From Spartobacteria bacterium (GTDB lineage Bacteria; Verrucomicrobiota; Verrucomicrobiia; Chthoniobacterales; UBA10450), in assembly GCA_021325495.1 (NCBI GenBank), contig JAJPGZ010000001.1:85693-149692 (forward strand): 64,000 bases of DNA. Reading direction: 5' to 3'. How positions within the stretch are numbered: the first letter of the stretch is position 1; every line of letters starts with the position of its first letter. The notes below the pieces were generated by a model. It had not been told where the DNA came from. It did not search any database and was given only the letters and a program-made list of their open reading frames with translations. Made by a program: the position numbers and the translations under genes. Below, piece after piece: positions 7,421 through 16,264 of the stretch.

Positions 7421-9700
7421 TTAATCCTCCCCCACGATTTGAACTTCCGTTTCCAGCTCGACCCCGCGCTCGCGCGCCTTCGATTTAATCCGTTCGATCA
7501 ACTGCAGCATTTCGGCCGCAGTCGCACCGCCGTCGTTGACGAGGAAATTTCCGTGCACCTCCGAGACGCGCGCATTGCCAACACGCGTGTTTTTCAATCC
7601 GAGCTCATCGACCAACTTTCCCGCCGGCGTCGTATTCGGATTTTTGAAAATGCAGCCCGCGCTTTTCGCGATCGGTTGTGTCGAGCGCCGTTTTTCCTGC
7701 GACTCTGACAAGCGATTGTCGATCTTGCCGCGTTCCGCCGGTTCCGCGCGAAACGTTGCCGCGACCGCGTAATTTTTTTCCAGCAACGGAAAGTGCCGAT
7801 AATGCACTTCCAGTTCATCGCGCTCCTTTGTGTGCGAATTTCCGTCGGCATCAAGATAGCGAACACGCGCGACGTAGTCGAAAGTTTGCGCGCCCATCGC
7901 GCCAGCGTTCATGCGCAATCCGCCGCCGAGCTCGCCGGGAATTCCTTCCATCCACTCGAGTCCGCCGAGATTTGCGCCGCGCGCTGCGTAAGCCACCTCA
8001 TGCAATTTCGCGCCGGCGCCGGCGGTAATCTCGTTTCCGACGATGTCGATCTTGTCGAATTCGCCGCCACTCGGATGAACGACCACGCCGCGAATTCCGC
8101 CGTCGCGGACTAACAAATTCGATCCGCGTCCGATCACAAACAGCGGAAGATTTTCGCGCCGGCAAAATCGAATTAGTTCCGCAAACGCATTCTCTGTTCG
8201 CGGTTCGACCCAAAAATCGGCCGGCCCACCCACGCGCAGCGTTGTGTGTTTCGCCAGCGGCTCATACAAACGCACGTCGCCCTCTTCGCCCACGATCGCC
8301 TTCAACTTCTCCGCGATCACGAGATCGGCCGCTAAGATTGACAACTGCTCGTGAATGTTTCCTGCACCAAGACTCAGAACGAGATCGCCGACGTCGAGCG
8401 CGTTGCCGATGTCGCAATGGACGCGGTCGAGTCGCGGTTGAAAAGTCGCATCGCGATGACCGTGCGCGAGGATCTCATCCACGATCGTTTGTCCGCTGAT
8501 TCCCGGGATCGGCGCTTCGCTCGCCGGATAAATATCCGTCACCACGATCTTGTCCGCGTCGTCAAAGGCGGCGCCGAATTCTTTCCGCAACGCTTTCGTG
8601 CGCGAATAACGATGGGGCTGAAACATCGTCAGCACGCGCTTGCGCCCGGCCGATCGCGCCGTCTTCAAGGTCGCGCGAATCTCCGTCGGATGATGCGCGT
8701 AATCATCGACCAGCAGAAACCGATCGCTCGCGTATTTGATTTCGAAACGGCGGCGGGCGTGTTGAAATTTGCCTAACGATTTCGCGATTTTATCGAAAGG
8801 CACGCCTAGTTCCGTCGCGAGCGCGACCACCCCGGTGGCATTATGCACGTTGTGCCGGCCGGGAACGCTGAGCACGATTTCGCCGAGCTTTTCGCCACGG
8901 CGATAAACGCAAAACACTGAAGTGAAGTCACGCAGCTCGATGTCGCTCGCGCGATACTCCGCCCCGTCACTGAGACCGAACGAAATCGTGCGATCGCAAC
9001 ATCGACATGTTCGCGGCGCGTGCGTGTCATCCGCGCTGTAAAAAACAATTCCGGTGGTTTGATTGAGCAGTTTTGCAAACACTGCCTCGATCGCCGCGAG
9101 GTCTTTGTAAAAATCGAGATGCTCCTCTTCGATATTTAAAATGAGCGCATGTTCCGGATGAAAAAGTTCAATTGTTCCGTCGCTCTCATCGGCTTCGGCC
9201 ACGAACCATTCGCCGCGCGCGTCCCAATGCGCGTTCGAGCCGAGAATCGGAATTTCCGCGCCGACATAATGCGACGGATGCACGCCGCCTTCGCGCAAAA
9301 CGTGGGCGGCCATCGCCGACGTCGTTGTCTTGCCATGCATGCCGGCGATGACGATGCCGCGTTTGGCGCGCATGATCGCGGCGAGCGCTTCGGCGCGGCG
9401 CGCTTTCATTTTCGCTGACGCCAAAATGGGATTGTCGATCTTGATGGCCGACGAATAGATCACCAACTCGGCATCGGCGGCGTCTTCCGCCTGATGACCT
9501 TGATGGAAACGCAGACCGAGCCGTTGCAATCGAGCTGTCTCCTGCGTCGCCACTTTGTCCGAGCCGCTGACTTCGTGTCCAAGCTCGAGCAGAAGCGCGG
9601 CCAGTCCGCTCATCCCGCTGCCGGCGACGCCGATCAAATGCACGCGATGTCGCTCGTGCGCGAAAAATTTTGCAAGATCGACATCGTTCATCGTGGTCAT
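7421..9700 (-). CDS. murC/murB: Bifunctional MurC-MurB (UDP-MurNAc--L-Ala ligase / UDP-GlcNAc enolpyruvate reductase)
   Basis: One 759-residue frame carries two peptidoglycan enzymes. Residues 1 to about 455 are MurC: a Rossmann start HLIGVAGSGMSGLA, the P-loop GMHGKTTT and the Mur-ligase C-terminal domain (DDYAHHPTEIRATL). From about residue 470 the FAD protein MurB follows, with TTLRVGGPADF, GRGSNLLV, 'GIPGELGGGLRMNAGA' and SAGCIFKNP. MurB reduces the product of MurA to UDP-MurNAc and MurC adds L-Ala, so consecutive steps are fused. The Ser usually found in the SAGSxFKNP motif is Cys here. It has an ATGA overlap with murG; the second Met at residue 4 is an alternative start. Confidence 0.95.
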   Translation of the reverse strand: MTTMNDVDLAKFFAHERHRVHLIGVAGSGMSGLAALLLELGHEVSGSDKVATQETARLQRLGLRFHQGHQAEDAADAELVIYSSAIKIDNPILASAKMKARRAEALAAIMRAKRGIVIAGMHGKTTTSAMAAHVLREGGVHPSHYVGAEIPILGSNAHWDARGEWFVAEADESDGTIELFHPEHALILNIEEEHLDFYKDLAAIEAVFAKLLNQTTGIVFYSADDTHAPRTCRCCDRTISFGLSDGAEYRASDIELRDFTSVFCVYRRGEKLGEIVLSVPGRHNVHNATGVVALATELGVPFDKIAKSLGKFQHARRRFEIKYASDRFLLVDDYAHHPTEIRATLKTARSAGRKRVLTMFQPHRYSRTKALRKEFGAAFDDADKIVVTDIYPASEAPIPGISGQTIVDEILAHGHRDATFQPRLDRVHCDIGNALDVGDLVLSLGAGNIHEQLSILAADLVIAEKLKAIVGEEGDVRLYEPLAKHTTLRVGGPADFWVEPRTENAFAELIRFCRRENLPLFVIGRGSNLLVRDGGIRGVVVHPSGGEFDKIDIVGNEITAGAGAKLHEVAYAARGANLGGLEWMEGIPGELGGGLRMNAGAMGAQTFDYVARVRYLDADGNSHTKERDELEVHYRHFPLLEKNYAVAATFRAEPAERGKIDNRLSESQEKRRSTQPIAKSAGCIFKNPNTTPAGKLVDELGLKNTRVGNARVSEVHGNFLVNDGGATAAEMLQLIERIKSKARERGVELETEVQIVGED

Positions 9701-10779
9701 TGCACGTATTTCTCCATCGTGTCTACCACGCGTTTGGCTGCGTCGTTCGGAGCGAGCCGTTTCGCCGCGTCCGACATCAAACGCAGCTGCATTTCGTCGC
9801 CTAACAAGTCGCGAAACTTGTGCGCGAGCGACTCCGGCGTGACCTCCGCTTCCTTCATGACGACGGCTGCCCCGCTGCGCGCGAAGATTTCTGCGTTGCG
9901 CGTTTGGTGATCCTCCGCCGCGTACGGATACGGAATTAAAATCGACGGTAGAAAAAATGTCGCGAGCTCGGCGAGACTGGCCGCGCCCGAACGCGCGATG
10001 GCCAGGTCGCTCGCGCTGTAAAGCAATTCCATGTGATGATGAAACGGCGCGACAAGCGCGGGGATTTGTTCACGCGCGTAGTTGTCGGCGACTAACTTTT
10101 CGTCACGCGCACCGGTGAGATGAATGATTTGAATTTGCGCGTCGCGCAGCAAGGCCGCTGCTTTGACCATCACCTGATTAATTCCGCTCGCGCCCTGGCT
10201 TCCGCCCATGACGAGCAACGTTTTCAAGTCGTCACGCAGTCCGAGTTTTTGCCGCGCAAGATGTCGATCTAACGGGCGCAGCTCGGTCCGAATCGGCGTA
10301 CCGGTCACTTCTGTGCGCGCCTTCGGAAAAAACTGCGCACATTCCTTGAAGCCTAACAAGACTGCGCGCACCATCCGCGCGGTGAATCGATTCGCTTTGC
10401 CGGGGATGGCGTTCGACTCGTGAATGAATGTCGGCAAACCGCGCATGCGTCCGGCCATCACCGGAGCGGTGGAAGTGAACCCACCCATGCCGAGAACCAC
10501 ATTCGGTTTGAATTGACTGTAGATGGTGCGACAACGCGACAGACTGTCGGCAAATCGCCTAACGAATCCGAAAATCGCTGGCGAAAATCCGGAGGGCAAA
10601 CCGACCGTCGGCAATTTCTCGTAGCGCAGCTCCGGATGTTCCTTGAGCGCGAGCGTGTCGACTTCCTTTTCGGAAATGAAGAGCATCACTTCGTGGCCGC
10701 GACCGCGCAGCGTTTCGGCCACGGCGATTCCCGGAAACAAATGTCCGCCCGTTCCTCCGCATGCAATGACAGCGTTCAT
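9697..10779 (-). CDS. murG: Lipid II synthase MurG
   Basis: This 360-residue GT-B glycosyltransferase adds GlcNAc from UDP-GlcNAc to lipid I at the inner membrane face, giving lipid II. It has the N-terminal G-loop GGTGGHLFPGIAVAE, the second loop MGGSQGASGIN and the donor-site segment 'RSGAASLAELATF' (the usual GxxTxxE region). The ATG is directly preceded by a motif A copy (10780-10789). It lies between ftsW and murC/murB. Confidence 0.95.
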   Translation of the reverse strand: MNAVIACGGTGGHLFPGIAVAETLRGRGHEVMLFISEKEVDTLALKEHPELRYEKLPTVGLPSGFSPAIFGFVRRFADSLSRCRTIYSQFKPNVVLGMGGFTSTAPVMAGRMRGLPTFIHESNAIPGKANRFTARMVRAVLLGFKECAQFFPKARTEVTGTPIRTELRPLDRHLARQKLGLRDDLKTLLVMGGSQGASGINQVMVKAAALLRDAQIQIIHLTGARDEKLVADNYAREQIPALVAPFHHHMELLYSASDLAIARSGAASLAELATFFLPSILIPYPYAAEDHQTRNAEIFARSGAAVVMKEAEVTPESLAHKFRDLLGDEMQLRLMSDAAKRLAPNDAAKRVVDTMEKYVQ

Positions 10780-10792
10780 TGTCGATCTTGCA

Positions 10793-11935
10793 TCAGATGC
10801 GCGGGGTGACGCGGACTTGCAGCGCGGTGCGTTTGCGATTCGTCGGTTCCAATTTCGCCTGCCGATAAATGTTCATGAGCAATCCGACCGCGAACAAACA
10901 CGCGACCAGATTCGATCCGCCGTAGCTCACGAACGGCAGCGGCAGACCCTTGTTAGGCAAAAGCGACGTCGTCACGCCAATGTTCACCGCCGCCTGCAAA
11001 CCGAGCAGCGACACGAGTCCACAGCCTAGCAACAGTCCGAAACGGTCCTTCGCGTGCAGCGCGATTAACATTCCGCAGACGATGATGACGACGAACAGAA
11101 ACACCACGAGCAAACTCACGCGCAGTCCTAGCTCTTCGCCGATCATCGGAAAAATAAAATCGGTGTGGGCGTAAGGAAGGTACATCATTTTCTGGCGGCC
11201 GTTGCCGAGGCCGAGGCCTTCCATGCCGCCGCTGCCCCACGCGATCAGCGCCTGCATTTGCTGTAAGCCGGCGTCCTGTTTGTAAGTTTCGGGATGCAGG
11301 AAGGCGAGCAATCGGCCCATTCGTTCCGGCAATAGTGACGCCATTAATAAGAGCGAAACGAATCCGCCGGCGGCCACGACGCCGAGGAGAACCATGTTTG
11401 CGCCGGCGACAAACATGACCACGAATGCCATCGCGCCGATGAGCGCGGTCGTGCCGAGATCGACTTCTGCGAGGATCAGCGCGAGCAAAATTCCCACGAC
11501 CGCGAGCGGAATGCCAAATCCGTAAACGAGCGAGCCACTCACTTTTTCGTAGCGCGAATACCACCAAGCCAGAAAAAACACGGCGGCGATCTTCGCGATT
11601 TCGGATGGTTGAAAACTGAGCGCGTTAAAGCCGACCCATCGCCGCGAACCGTTGATGCGCATGCCGATGTGCGGGACGAAACAGAGCACGAGCGTGGCAA
11701 TCGCGAGCGCGAACCAGATCCACCACGTGCGTTGCCACACGTGGTAATCGACGAGCGCGGCCACGGTGCAGATCGTTAGGCCGACGCCGAGCCAAATGCC
11801 CTGTCGTTTGATGAAGAAGTAAACGTCGCCGTGGCTGTCGCGCGCGAATGCGCTCGTGCTAAAAAGCATGACGATGCCGATCACGAGCGTGCCGAGCACA
11901 GCGATGAAAAGGAGCGTGGCGCTTTTGCGATGCAT
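10793..11935 (-). CDS. ftsW: Septal peptidoglycan polymerase FtsW (SEDS family)
   Basis: This polytopic SEDS protein of 380 residues has about ten predicted membrane helices. The conserved C-terminal loop PLPFVSYGGSNLVACL and the motif INGSRRWV near residue 115 identify the family. With the class B PBP FtsI it polymerises septal glycan from lipid II. Its place in the division cluster, next to murG, favours FtsW over RodA. The stop lies 13 bp from murG. Confidence 0.93.
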   Translation of the reverse strand: MHRKSATLLFIAVLGTLVIGIVMLFSTSAFARDSHGDVYFFIKRQGIWLGVGLTICTVAALVDYHVWQRTWWIWFALAIATLVLCFVPHIGMRINGSRRWVGFNALSFQPSEIAKIAAVFFLAWWYSRYEKVSGSLVYGFGIPLAVVGILLALILAEVDLGTTALIGAMAFVVMFVAGANMVLLGVVAAGGFVSLLLMASLLPERMGRLLAFLHPETYKQDAGLQQMQALIAWGSGGMEGLGLGNGRQKMMYLPYAHTDFIFPMIGEELGLRVSLLVVFLFVVIIVCGMLIALHAKDRFGLLLGCGLVSLLGLQAAVNIGVTTSLLPNKGLPLPFVSYGGSNLVACLFAVGLLMNIYRQAKLEPTNRKRTALQVRVTPRI

Positions 11936-11951
11936 GGCGTTAGATCGACAT

Positions 11952-12452
11952 CTACTCCTCGGACTTCTTTCCTTTTGTCGTTTTGTTAGGCAGGAGCAGC
12001 TTCTGCCCGATCTTTAACTTGCGCGGATCGTCGATGTGATTGAGCGCGATGAGATCGTCGTAGGGAACGTGGAGCTTCTTCGCGATCGTGACCGGATTGT
12101 CCCCTTTCGCGACCGTGTAAGTCTTGTGCGAATCATCAACCGCCTTCGCGCGTTTGATCTCCATCGCGGGCGAGGCGCTCGCTACCGGTGCAGTTGTCGA
12201 TCTTGTGAGCGGCGTTGAGAACGCGGCCGGGCGTTCGCGCGTCTTGATCGCGTTAAACGCAATAATTCCGGACACGGCGACGACATGCAGAATGAGCACG
12301 ATGAGTAACGCGCGCGAAAGTTTCATGTTCGGCTCCGACATTTCGTCGTAGTCCGCGGTGGCGGCGCGCATTCGCCCGCGCATGGCGGTCGCGCGAAGTT
12401 TTTTGCGGCGCTTCGGCCACTTTAGTTTCGGGAAATCGAATTTGATTTTCAT
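11952..12452 (-). CDS. Single-pass membrane protein with C-terminal LysM domain
   Basis: This 166-residue protein has a strongly basic cytoplasmic N-terminus (about 45 residues), one membrane helix (ALLIVLILHVVAVSGIIAF), a Ser/Thr/Ala-rich linker, and a C-terminal LysM module starting at KTYTVAKGDNPVTIAKKL and ending KIGQKLLLP. LysM modules bind the GlcNAc-X-GlcNAc face of peptidoglycan, so it probably sits on the wall. It overlaps the murD stop by 4 bp and lies directly before ftsW. A LysM gene at this point is not part of the standard dcw order; I infer a division or wall-anchoring role. Confidence 0.8.
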   Translation of the reverse strand: MKIKFDFPKLKWPKRRKKLRATAMRGRMRAATADYDEMSEPNMKLSRALLIVLILHVVAVSGIIAFNAIKTRERPAAFSTPLTRSTTAPVASASPAMEIKRAKAVDDSHKTYTVAKGDNPVTIAKKLHVPYDDLIALNHIDDPRKLKIGQKLLLPNKTTKGKKSEE

Positions 12453-13777
12453 TTGGGAAGAGCCCTAACGAGTGCACGAAATTGATCGCCGCGATCGGCG
12501 TAACTTTTAAACATGTCGAAGGACGATGTGCCCGGGGAAAAGAGAACGACCTCGCCCGGTTTCGCGGTGTTGCGCGCACGATCGACCGCTTCCGCGAGCG
12601 AATCGGCGCGTTCACAATGGGTGACGTCGTTCCAATCCTGCGCGATTAGCTCGGCCATTTCGCCGATGAGAATTGTAGATCTTACCTTTTCTTTCACGAG
12701 CGGCCGGAGTTCCTCGTAGGTGAATCCTTTGTCTTTGCCGCCGGCGATGAGCACGACCGTTTTGGTTTGCGCCTGCAACGCCTTCTCGACCGCGTCGAGA
12801 TTCGTCGCTTTCGAATCGTTGATGTATTCGACGCCGCCGAGTGTGCGCACGATTTCTAAGCGATGCGGTTGCGGCTCGTATTCCGCGAGCGCTGGCGCCA
12901 TTTTCTCGAACGAAAGTCCGCGCGCGTGTCCGGCCGCGAGCGTAGCCATCAGGTTCTCGATGTTGTGCGCGCCGCGCAATTTCGTCTCCGCCATGCGCAG
13001 TACCGGTTGATTTTCGAAAACGATCGCACCTTCGCTCAAACGGAAATCAGCGCGATCGTCGTAGGCGCTGAATGTTATCGTGCGCGCTTTTAATTTTGGC
13101 AGACGTTCGACCGCGTTCACGATCGCAACGTCGTCGCTCGTTTGATTTTCGAAGATGCGCAGCTTGGCCGCGCGATATTCCGCGACGGAACGGTAACGAT
13201 CGAGATGATCGGGCGCGAAGTTGAGCCAAAGCGCGACGGATGGACGAAAAGTGGAAATGGTTTCGAGTTGAAACGAGCTCACTTCTACCGTGAGCACGTC
13301 GAACGGCTTTTTCTCGCGCGCGACTTCGCTCAGTGGTTTGCCGATGTTGCCGCACGCGATGCTGGGCTGGCCGCACGCGTTCAACATTTGCGCGAGCATT
13401 TCGGTCGTGGTCGTTTTGCCGTTCGTGCCGGTGATGGCGATGACAGGAATGTCGATCGAGCGAAAACCGAGCTCGAGCTCGCCTAACATGTCGATCTTGC
13501 GTGAAGAAAAATTCTGCGCGAGTGGCGACTCGGGATCGATGCCGGGACTCAAAACGGCCAAATCGTATTTGTCGGAATTGGCATCCGCTTCGGCGCCAGC
13601 GATGACGCGCACGCCTTGCGCACGCAAATTTTCGAGCGTCGATTTCAACAGTTTCGCTTCATCGGCGCTGTCGAGCACGGTCACCTGCGCGCCTTCGCTT
13701 TTGAGCAGGAGCGCGGCGGCGGTCCCACTCAAACCCGCGCCCAGCACCGCGACATTTTTGTTTTGATAGCGCGCCAT
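12449..13777 (-). CDS. murD: UDP-MurNAc-L-Ala--D-Glu ligase MurD
   Basis: This is the 442-residue Mur ligase for the second peptide-stem residue. It has the N-terminal Rossmann loop VLGAGLSGTAAALLL, the P-loop GTNGKTTTTEML, 'LNFAPDHLDRY' in the central domain, and 'NDSKATNLDAVEKAL' with 'LIAGGKDKG' in the C-terminal domain, all typical of MurD. It is flanked by mraY upstream and the LysM gene downstream (4-bp overlap). Confidence 0.95.
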   Translation of the reverse strand: MARYQNKNVAVLGAGLSGTAAALLLKSEGAQVTVLDSADEAKLLKSTLENLRAQGVRVIAGAEADANSDKYDLAVLSPGIDPESPLAQNFSSRKIDMLGELELGFRSIDIPVIAITGTNGKTTTTEMLAQMLNACGQPSIACGNIGKPLSEVAREKKPFDVLTVEVSSFQLETISTFRPSVALWLNFAPDHLDRYRSVAEYRAAKLRIFENQTSDDVAIVNAVERLPKLKARTITFSAYDDRADFRLSEGAIVFENQPVLRMAETKLRGAHNIENLMATLAAGHARGLSFEKMAPALAEYEPQPHRLEIVRTLGGVEYINDSKATNLDAVEKALQAQTKTVVLIAGGKDKGFTYEELRPLVKEKVRSTILIGEMAELIAQDWNDVTHCERADSLAEAVDRARNTAKPGEVVLFSPGTSSFDMFKSYADRGDQFRALVRALPK

Positions 13778-13780
13778 TCG

Positions 13781-14881
13781 TTATCTCAATTTCAAAGTCG
13801 CCAGGCCTAACAAGGCGAAGACGCCAGACAAAATCCAGAAGCGCACGATGACCGTGTTTTCTTTCCAGCCGGCGAGCTCGAAGTGATGATGCAACGGCGA
13901 CATCAGGAAAATGCGGCGACCGGTCGCTTTAAAACTGATCACCTGCAGGATCACCGAGAAGGCTTCGATGACGAAGACGCCGCCGACGATTGCGAGCAGC
14001 AGTTCCTGTTTACAACAAATCGCGATCACGCCCATCATTCCGCCGATCGCGAGCGAGCCGGTGTCGCCCATAAAAACTTTCGCGGGATAACAATTGAACC
14101 AGAGAAATCCGAAGCCGGCGCCGACGAGCGCGGCGCAGACGACGGTGAGCTCGGCCGTGAACGGATAAAACGGGACCTGTAAATATTCCGCGATGCGAAA
14201 ATTTCCCGCGAGATAACAGAGCACCGAATACGCCATCGCCACCGTGATGGTGCAGCCGATGGCGAGACCATCGAGACCATCCGTGAGATTTACCGCGTTC
14301 GACGCGCCGACGATGACGAGCGCGAAAAACGGGAGCACAAACCAACTCATGTTGGTGACCACCGGTGTCTTGACGAACGGAATGAAAAGCTCGCGCGCCT
14401 GCACTTCGATCAACGGCGTCGTTAGGAAAACGGCCGCCACAATCATGGCGAGCACGATTTGAAAAAACAGCTTCACCCGGCCCGACACGCCCTCGGTTTT
14501 TTTCTTGGTGACCTTGAGATAATCGTCCGCGAATCCGAGCGCGCCGAGATACAGCATCGCGAAGAGCGCTAGCCAAACGAAGCGGCTGTCGGGTCGCGCC
14601 CAAAGCACACTCGAGATGAAGACCGCGCCGATGATGAGGACGCCGCCCATCGTCGGCGTGCCCGCTTTGCCGCCGTGCAACGTCGCAAGGCGATGAACTT
14701 CTTCGGCGCCGCGAATTGGTTGCCCGATTTTCAGCGCGGTCAATTTGCGGATGACCAAATTGCCGAACAAAAGGCAAATCGAGAAACCGGTGACAGCGGC
14801 GGCGACGGCGCGAAACGTAACGTAGAAGAAAACGTTCAGGCCGCCGAAGTGATCGCTGAGTCGATGGAGGTAATACAACAT
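13781..14881 (-). CDS. mraY: Phospho-MurNAc-pentapeptide transferase MraY
   Basis: This integral membrane enzyme of 366 residues, with about ten helices, makes lipid I on undecaprenyl phosphate. Family motifs are FADDYLKVTKKKTEGVSGR (Asp pair and Lys loop), NLTDGLDGLAIG, and the C-terminal 'SPLHHHFELAGWKE' histidine motif. Length and motif spacing are normal. It lies 3 bp downstream of murF and 3 bp upstream of murD. Confidence 0.96.
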   Translation of the reverse strand: MLYYLHRLSDHFGGLNVFFYVTFRAVAAAVTGFSICLLFGNLVIRKLTALKIGQPIRGAEEVHRLATLHGGKAGTPTMGGVLIIGAVFISSVLWARPDSRFVWLALFAMLYLGALGFADDYLKVTKKKTEGVSGRVKLFFQIVLAMIVAAVFLTTPLIEVQARELFIPFVKTPVVTNMSWFVLPFFALVIVGASNAVNLTDGLDGLAIGCTITVAMAYSVLCYLAGNFRIAEYLQVPFYPFTAELTVVCAALVGAGFGFLWFNCYPAKVFMGDTGSLAIGGMMGVIAICCKQELLLAIVGGVFVIEAFSVILQVISFKATGRRIFLMSPLHHHFELAGWKENTVIVRFWILSGVFALLGLATLKLR

Positions 14882-14884
14882 GGC

Positions 14885-16264
14885 TTAATGCGTCATGGCG
14901 GATTGGCGGTGGCTGAAGTCTTCCATCACGCGTTCGGTGCGAGCGGCCCGACTGCCTTTGACCAGAACGAGGTCGCCCGTCGCCGCGATTTCGCCTAACA
15001 AATCCGCGGCTTCACTTGTCGATCTTGCAAGATCGACATGTTCCAAGCCGGCTTTGCGCGCGGCGTCGGCAATGGTTTGGTCGAGCGCGATCAGATGATC
15101 GATGCGCAATTCCGCGGCGCATTCCCCGACTTCGCGGTGACCGCGCTCCGCTTCCGCGCCGAGCTCACCCATCGCTCCGAGCACAGCGATGCGTTTACCA
15201 TCGGCATCGAGCTCGATCAAAGTTCGCAGCGCCGCCTTCATCGAGTCGGGGTTCGCGTTATAACTGTCGTCGATAAATTGCACGCCGTTGATTTCTTTGA
15301 TCTGCAAACGCGCTTTCGTTAGGGGAGCGGAGGCCAGACCTTGCGCGCATTCCTCGAGCGAAAGACCGAAAACTCTTCCGGCCGCGACGGCGAGCAACGC
15401 GTTCTGCACCATGTGCAGTCCTGGCACCGGAAGTTGCGCGCGGCACCGATGCGCGCCTTCGAGAATGGTGAAGTCGGTGCCTTCGGCGCTTTGCGAAACC
15501 TCATCGGCGTGAATTTGACCGTTCGTTAGGCCAGCCAGAACGATCTTGGCGCGGGAGCGCGCTGCGATGCTCGGCGTAAATTCATCGTCGCCGTTCAAAA
15601 TCACGGTTCCGCTAAGATCGACATGTTCGACCAGAGCGCCTTTCTCCTGCGCAATCGCGTCGCGCGTCCCCATGAATTCGATGTGGGCGACACCGATATT
15701 GGTGACGATCGCGACATTAGGCGCGGCGATTTTCGCGAGCGGCGCGACTTCGCCCGGATGATTCATGCCAATTTCCCAAACGCCGATCTCGTGATCGGCA
15801 GTCGCTTCCAGGATTGTGCGCGGCAATCCGACGTGATTATTGAAGTTGCCTTCGGTTTTAGTGACGCGAAATTTTCGGCCGAGCACGGCGGCGGTGAAAT
15901 CTTTTGTGCTGGTTTTGCCGTTGCTGCCGGTAATGCAAACAACTTTCAGGCCTAACGAACGCCGATAATTTGCGGCCAGCGTTTGATAGGCGACGAGCGT
16001 GTCGGCCGCGCGAATGATGGCGAATTTTGGCGGAACATTTCCTTTCCAGCCAGGATCGACAATCGCACCTGCCGCTCCGTTGGCGGCGACCGCTTCGACA
16101 AATTTGTGGCCGTCGAAATTTTCGCCGCGCAAGGCGACGAAGAGCTCGTTCGCTTTAATCGTGCGCGAATCGGTGCTGACTTTTTCGACGACCTGGGCGC
16201 CGTCGCCGCGCTCCAGCCGCGCGTTGGCAAGATCGACAATCTGTAAGATCGACAATCGATTCAT
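14885..16264 (-). CDS. murF: UDP-MurNAc-tripeptide--D-Ala-D-Ala ligase MurF
   Basis: This 459-residue Mur ligase adds the D-Ala-D-Ala made by Ddl. It has the P-loop GSNGKTSTKDF, the family segment 'WEIGMNHPGEVAPLAKIAAP' and the C-terminal 'IDDSYNANPDSMKAALRTL', which is diagnostic for MurF. Five motif A copies lie in or at this gene, including an inverted pair at 15017-15038 and a doublet at its 5' end (16229-16254). The ATGA overlap with murE indicates coupling. Confidence 0.96.
   Translation of the reverse strand: MNRLSILQIVDLANARLERGDGAQVVEKVSTDSRTIKANELFVALRGENFDGHKFVEAVAANGAAGAIVDPGWKGNVPPKFAIIRAADTLVAYQTLAANYRRSLGLKVVCITGSNGKTSTKDFTAAVLGRKFRVTKTEGNFNNHVGLPRTILEATADHEIGVWEIGMNHPGEVAPLAKIAAPNVAIVTNIGVAHIEFMGTRDAIAQEKGALVEHVDLSGTVILNGDDEFTPSIAARSRAKIVLAGLTNGQIHADEVSQSAEGTDFTILEGAHRCRAQLPVPGLHMVQNALLAVAAGRVFGLSLEECAQGLASAPLTKARLQIKEINGVQFIDDSYNANPDSMKAALRTLIELDADGKRIAVLGAMGELGAEAERGHREVGECAAELRIDHLIALDQTIADAARKAGLEHVDLARSTSEAADLLGEIAATGDLVLVKGSRAARTERVMEDFSHRQSAMTH
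15017..15038. repeat. Perfect 22-bp palindrome of two motif A copies
   Basis: TGTCGATCTT (15017-15026), then GC, then AAGATCGACA (15029-15038) form a perfect inverted repeat inside murF. It is the only exact head-to-head pair seen; all other close pairs are direct. Confidence 0.9.
16229..16254 (+). repeat. Motif A direct doublet (16-bp spacing)
   Basis: AAGATCGACA occurs at 16229-16238 and 16245-16254, just inside the 5' end of murF. The 16-bp offset means the two copies are read in different frames of the protein. Confidence 0.9.
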
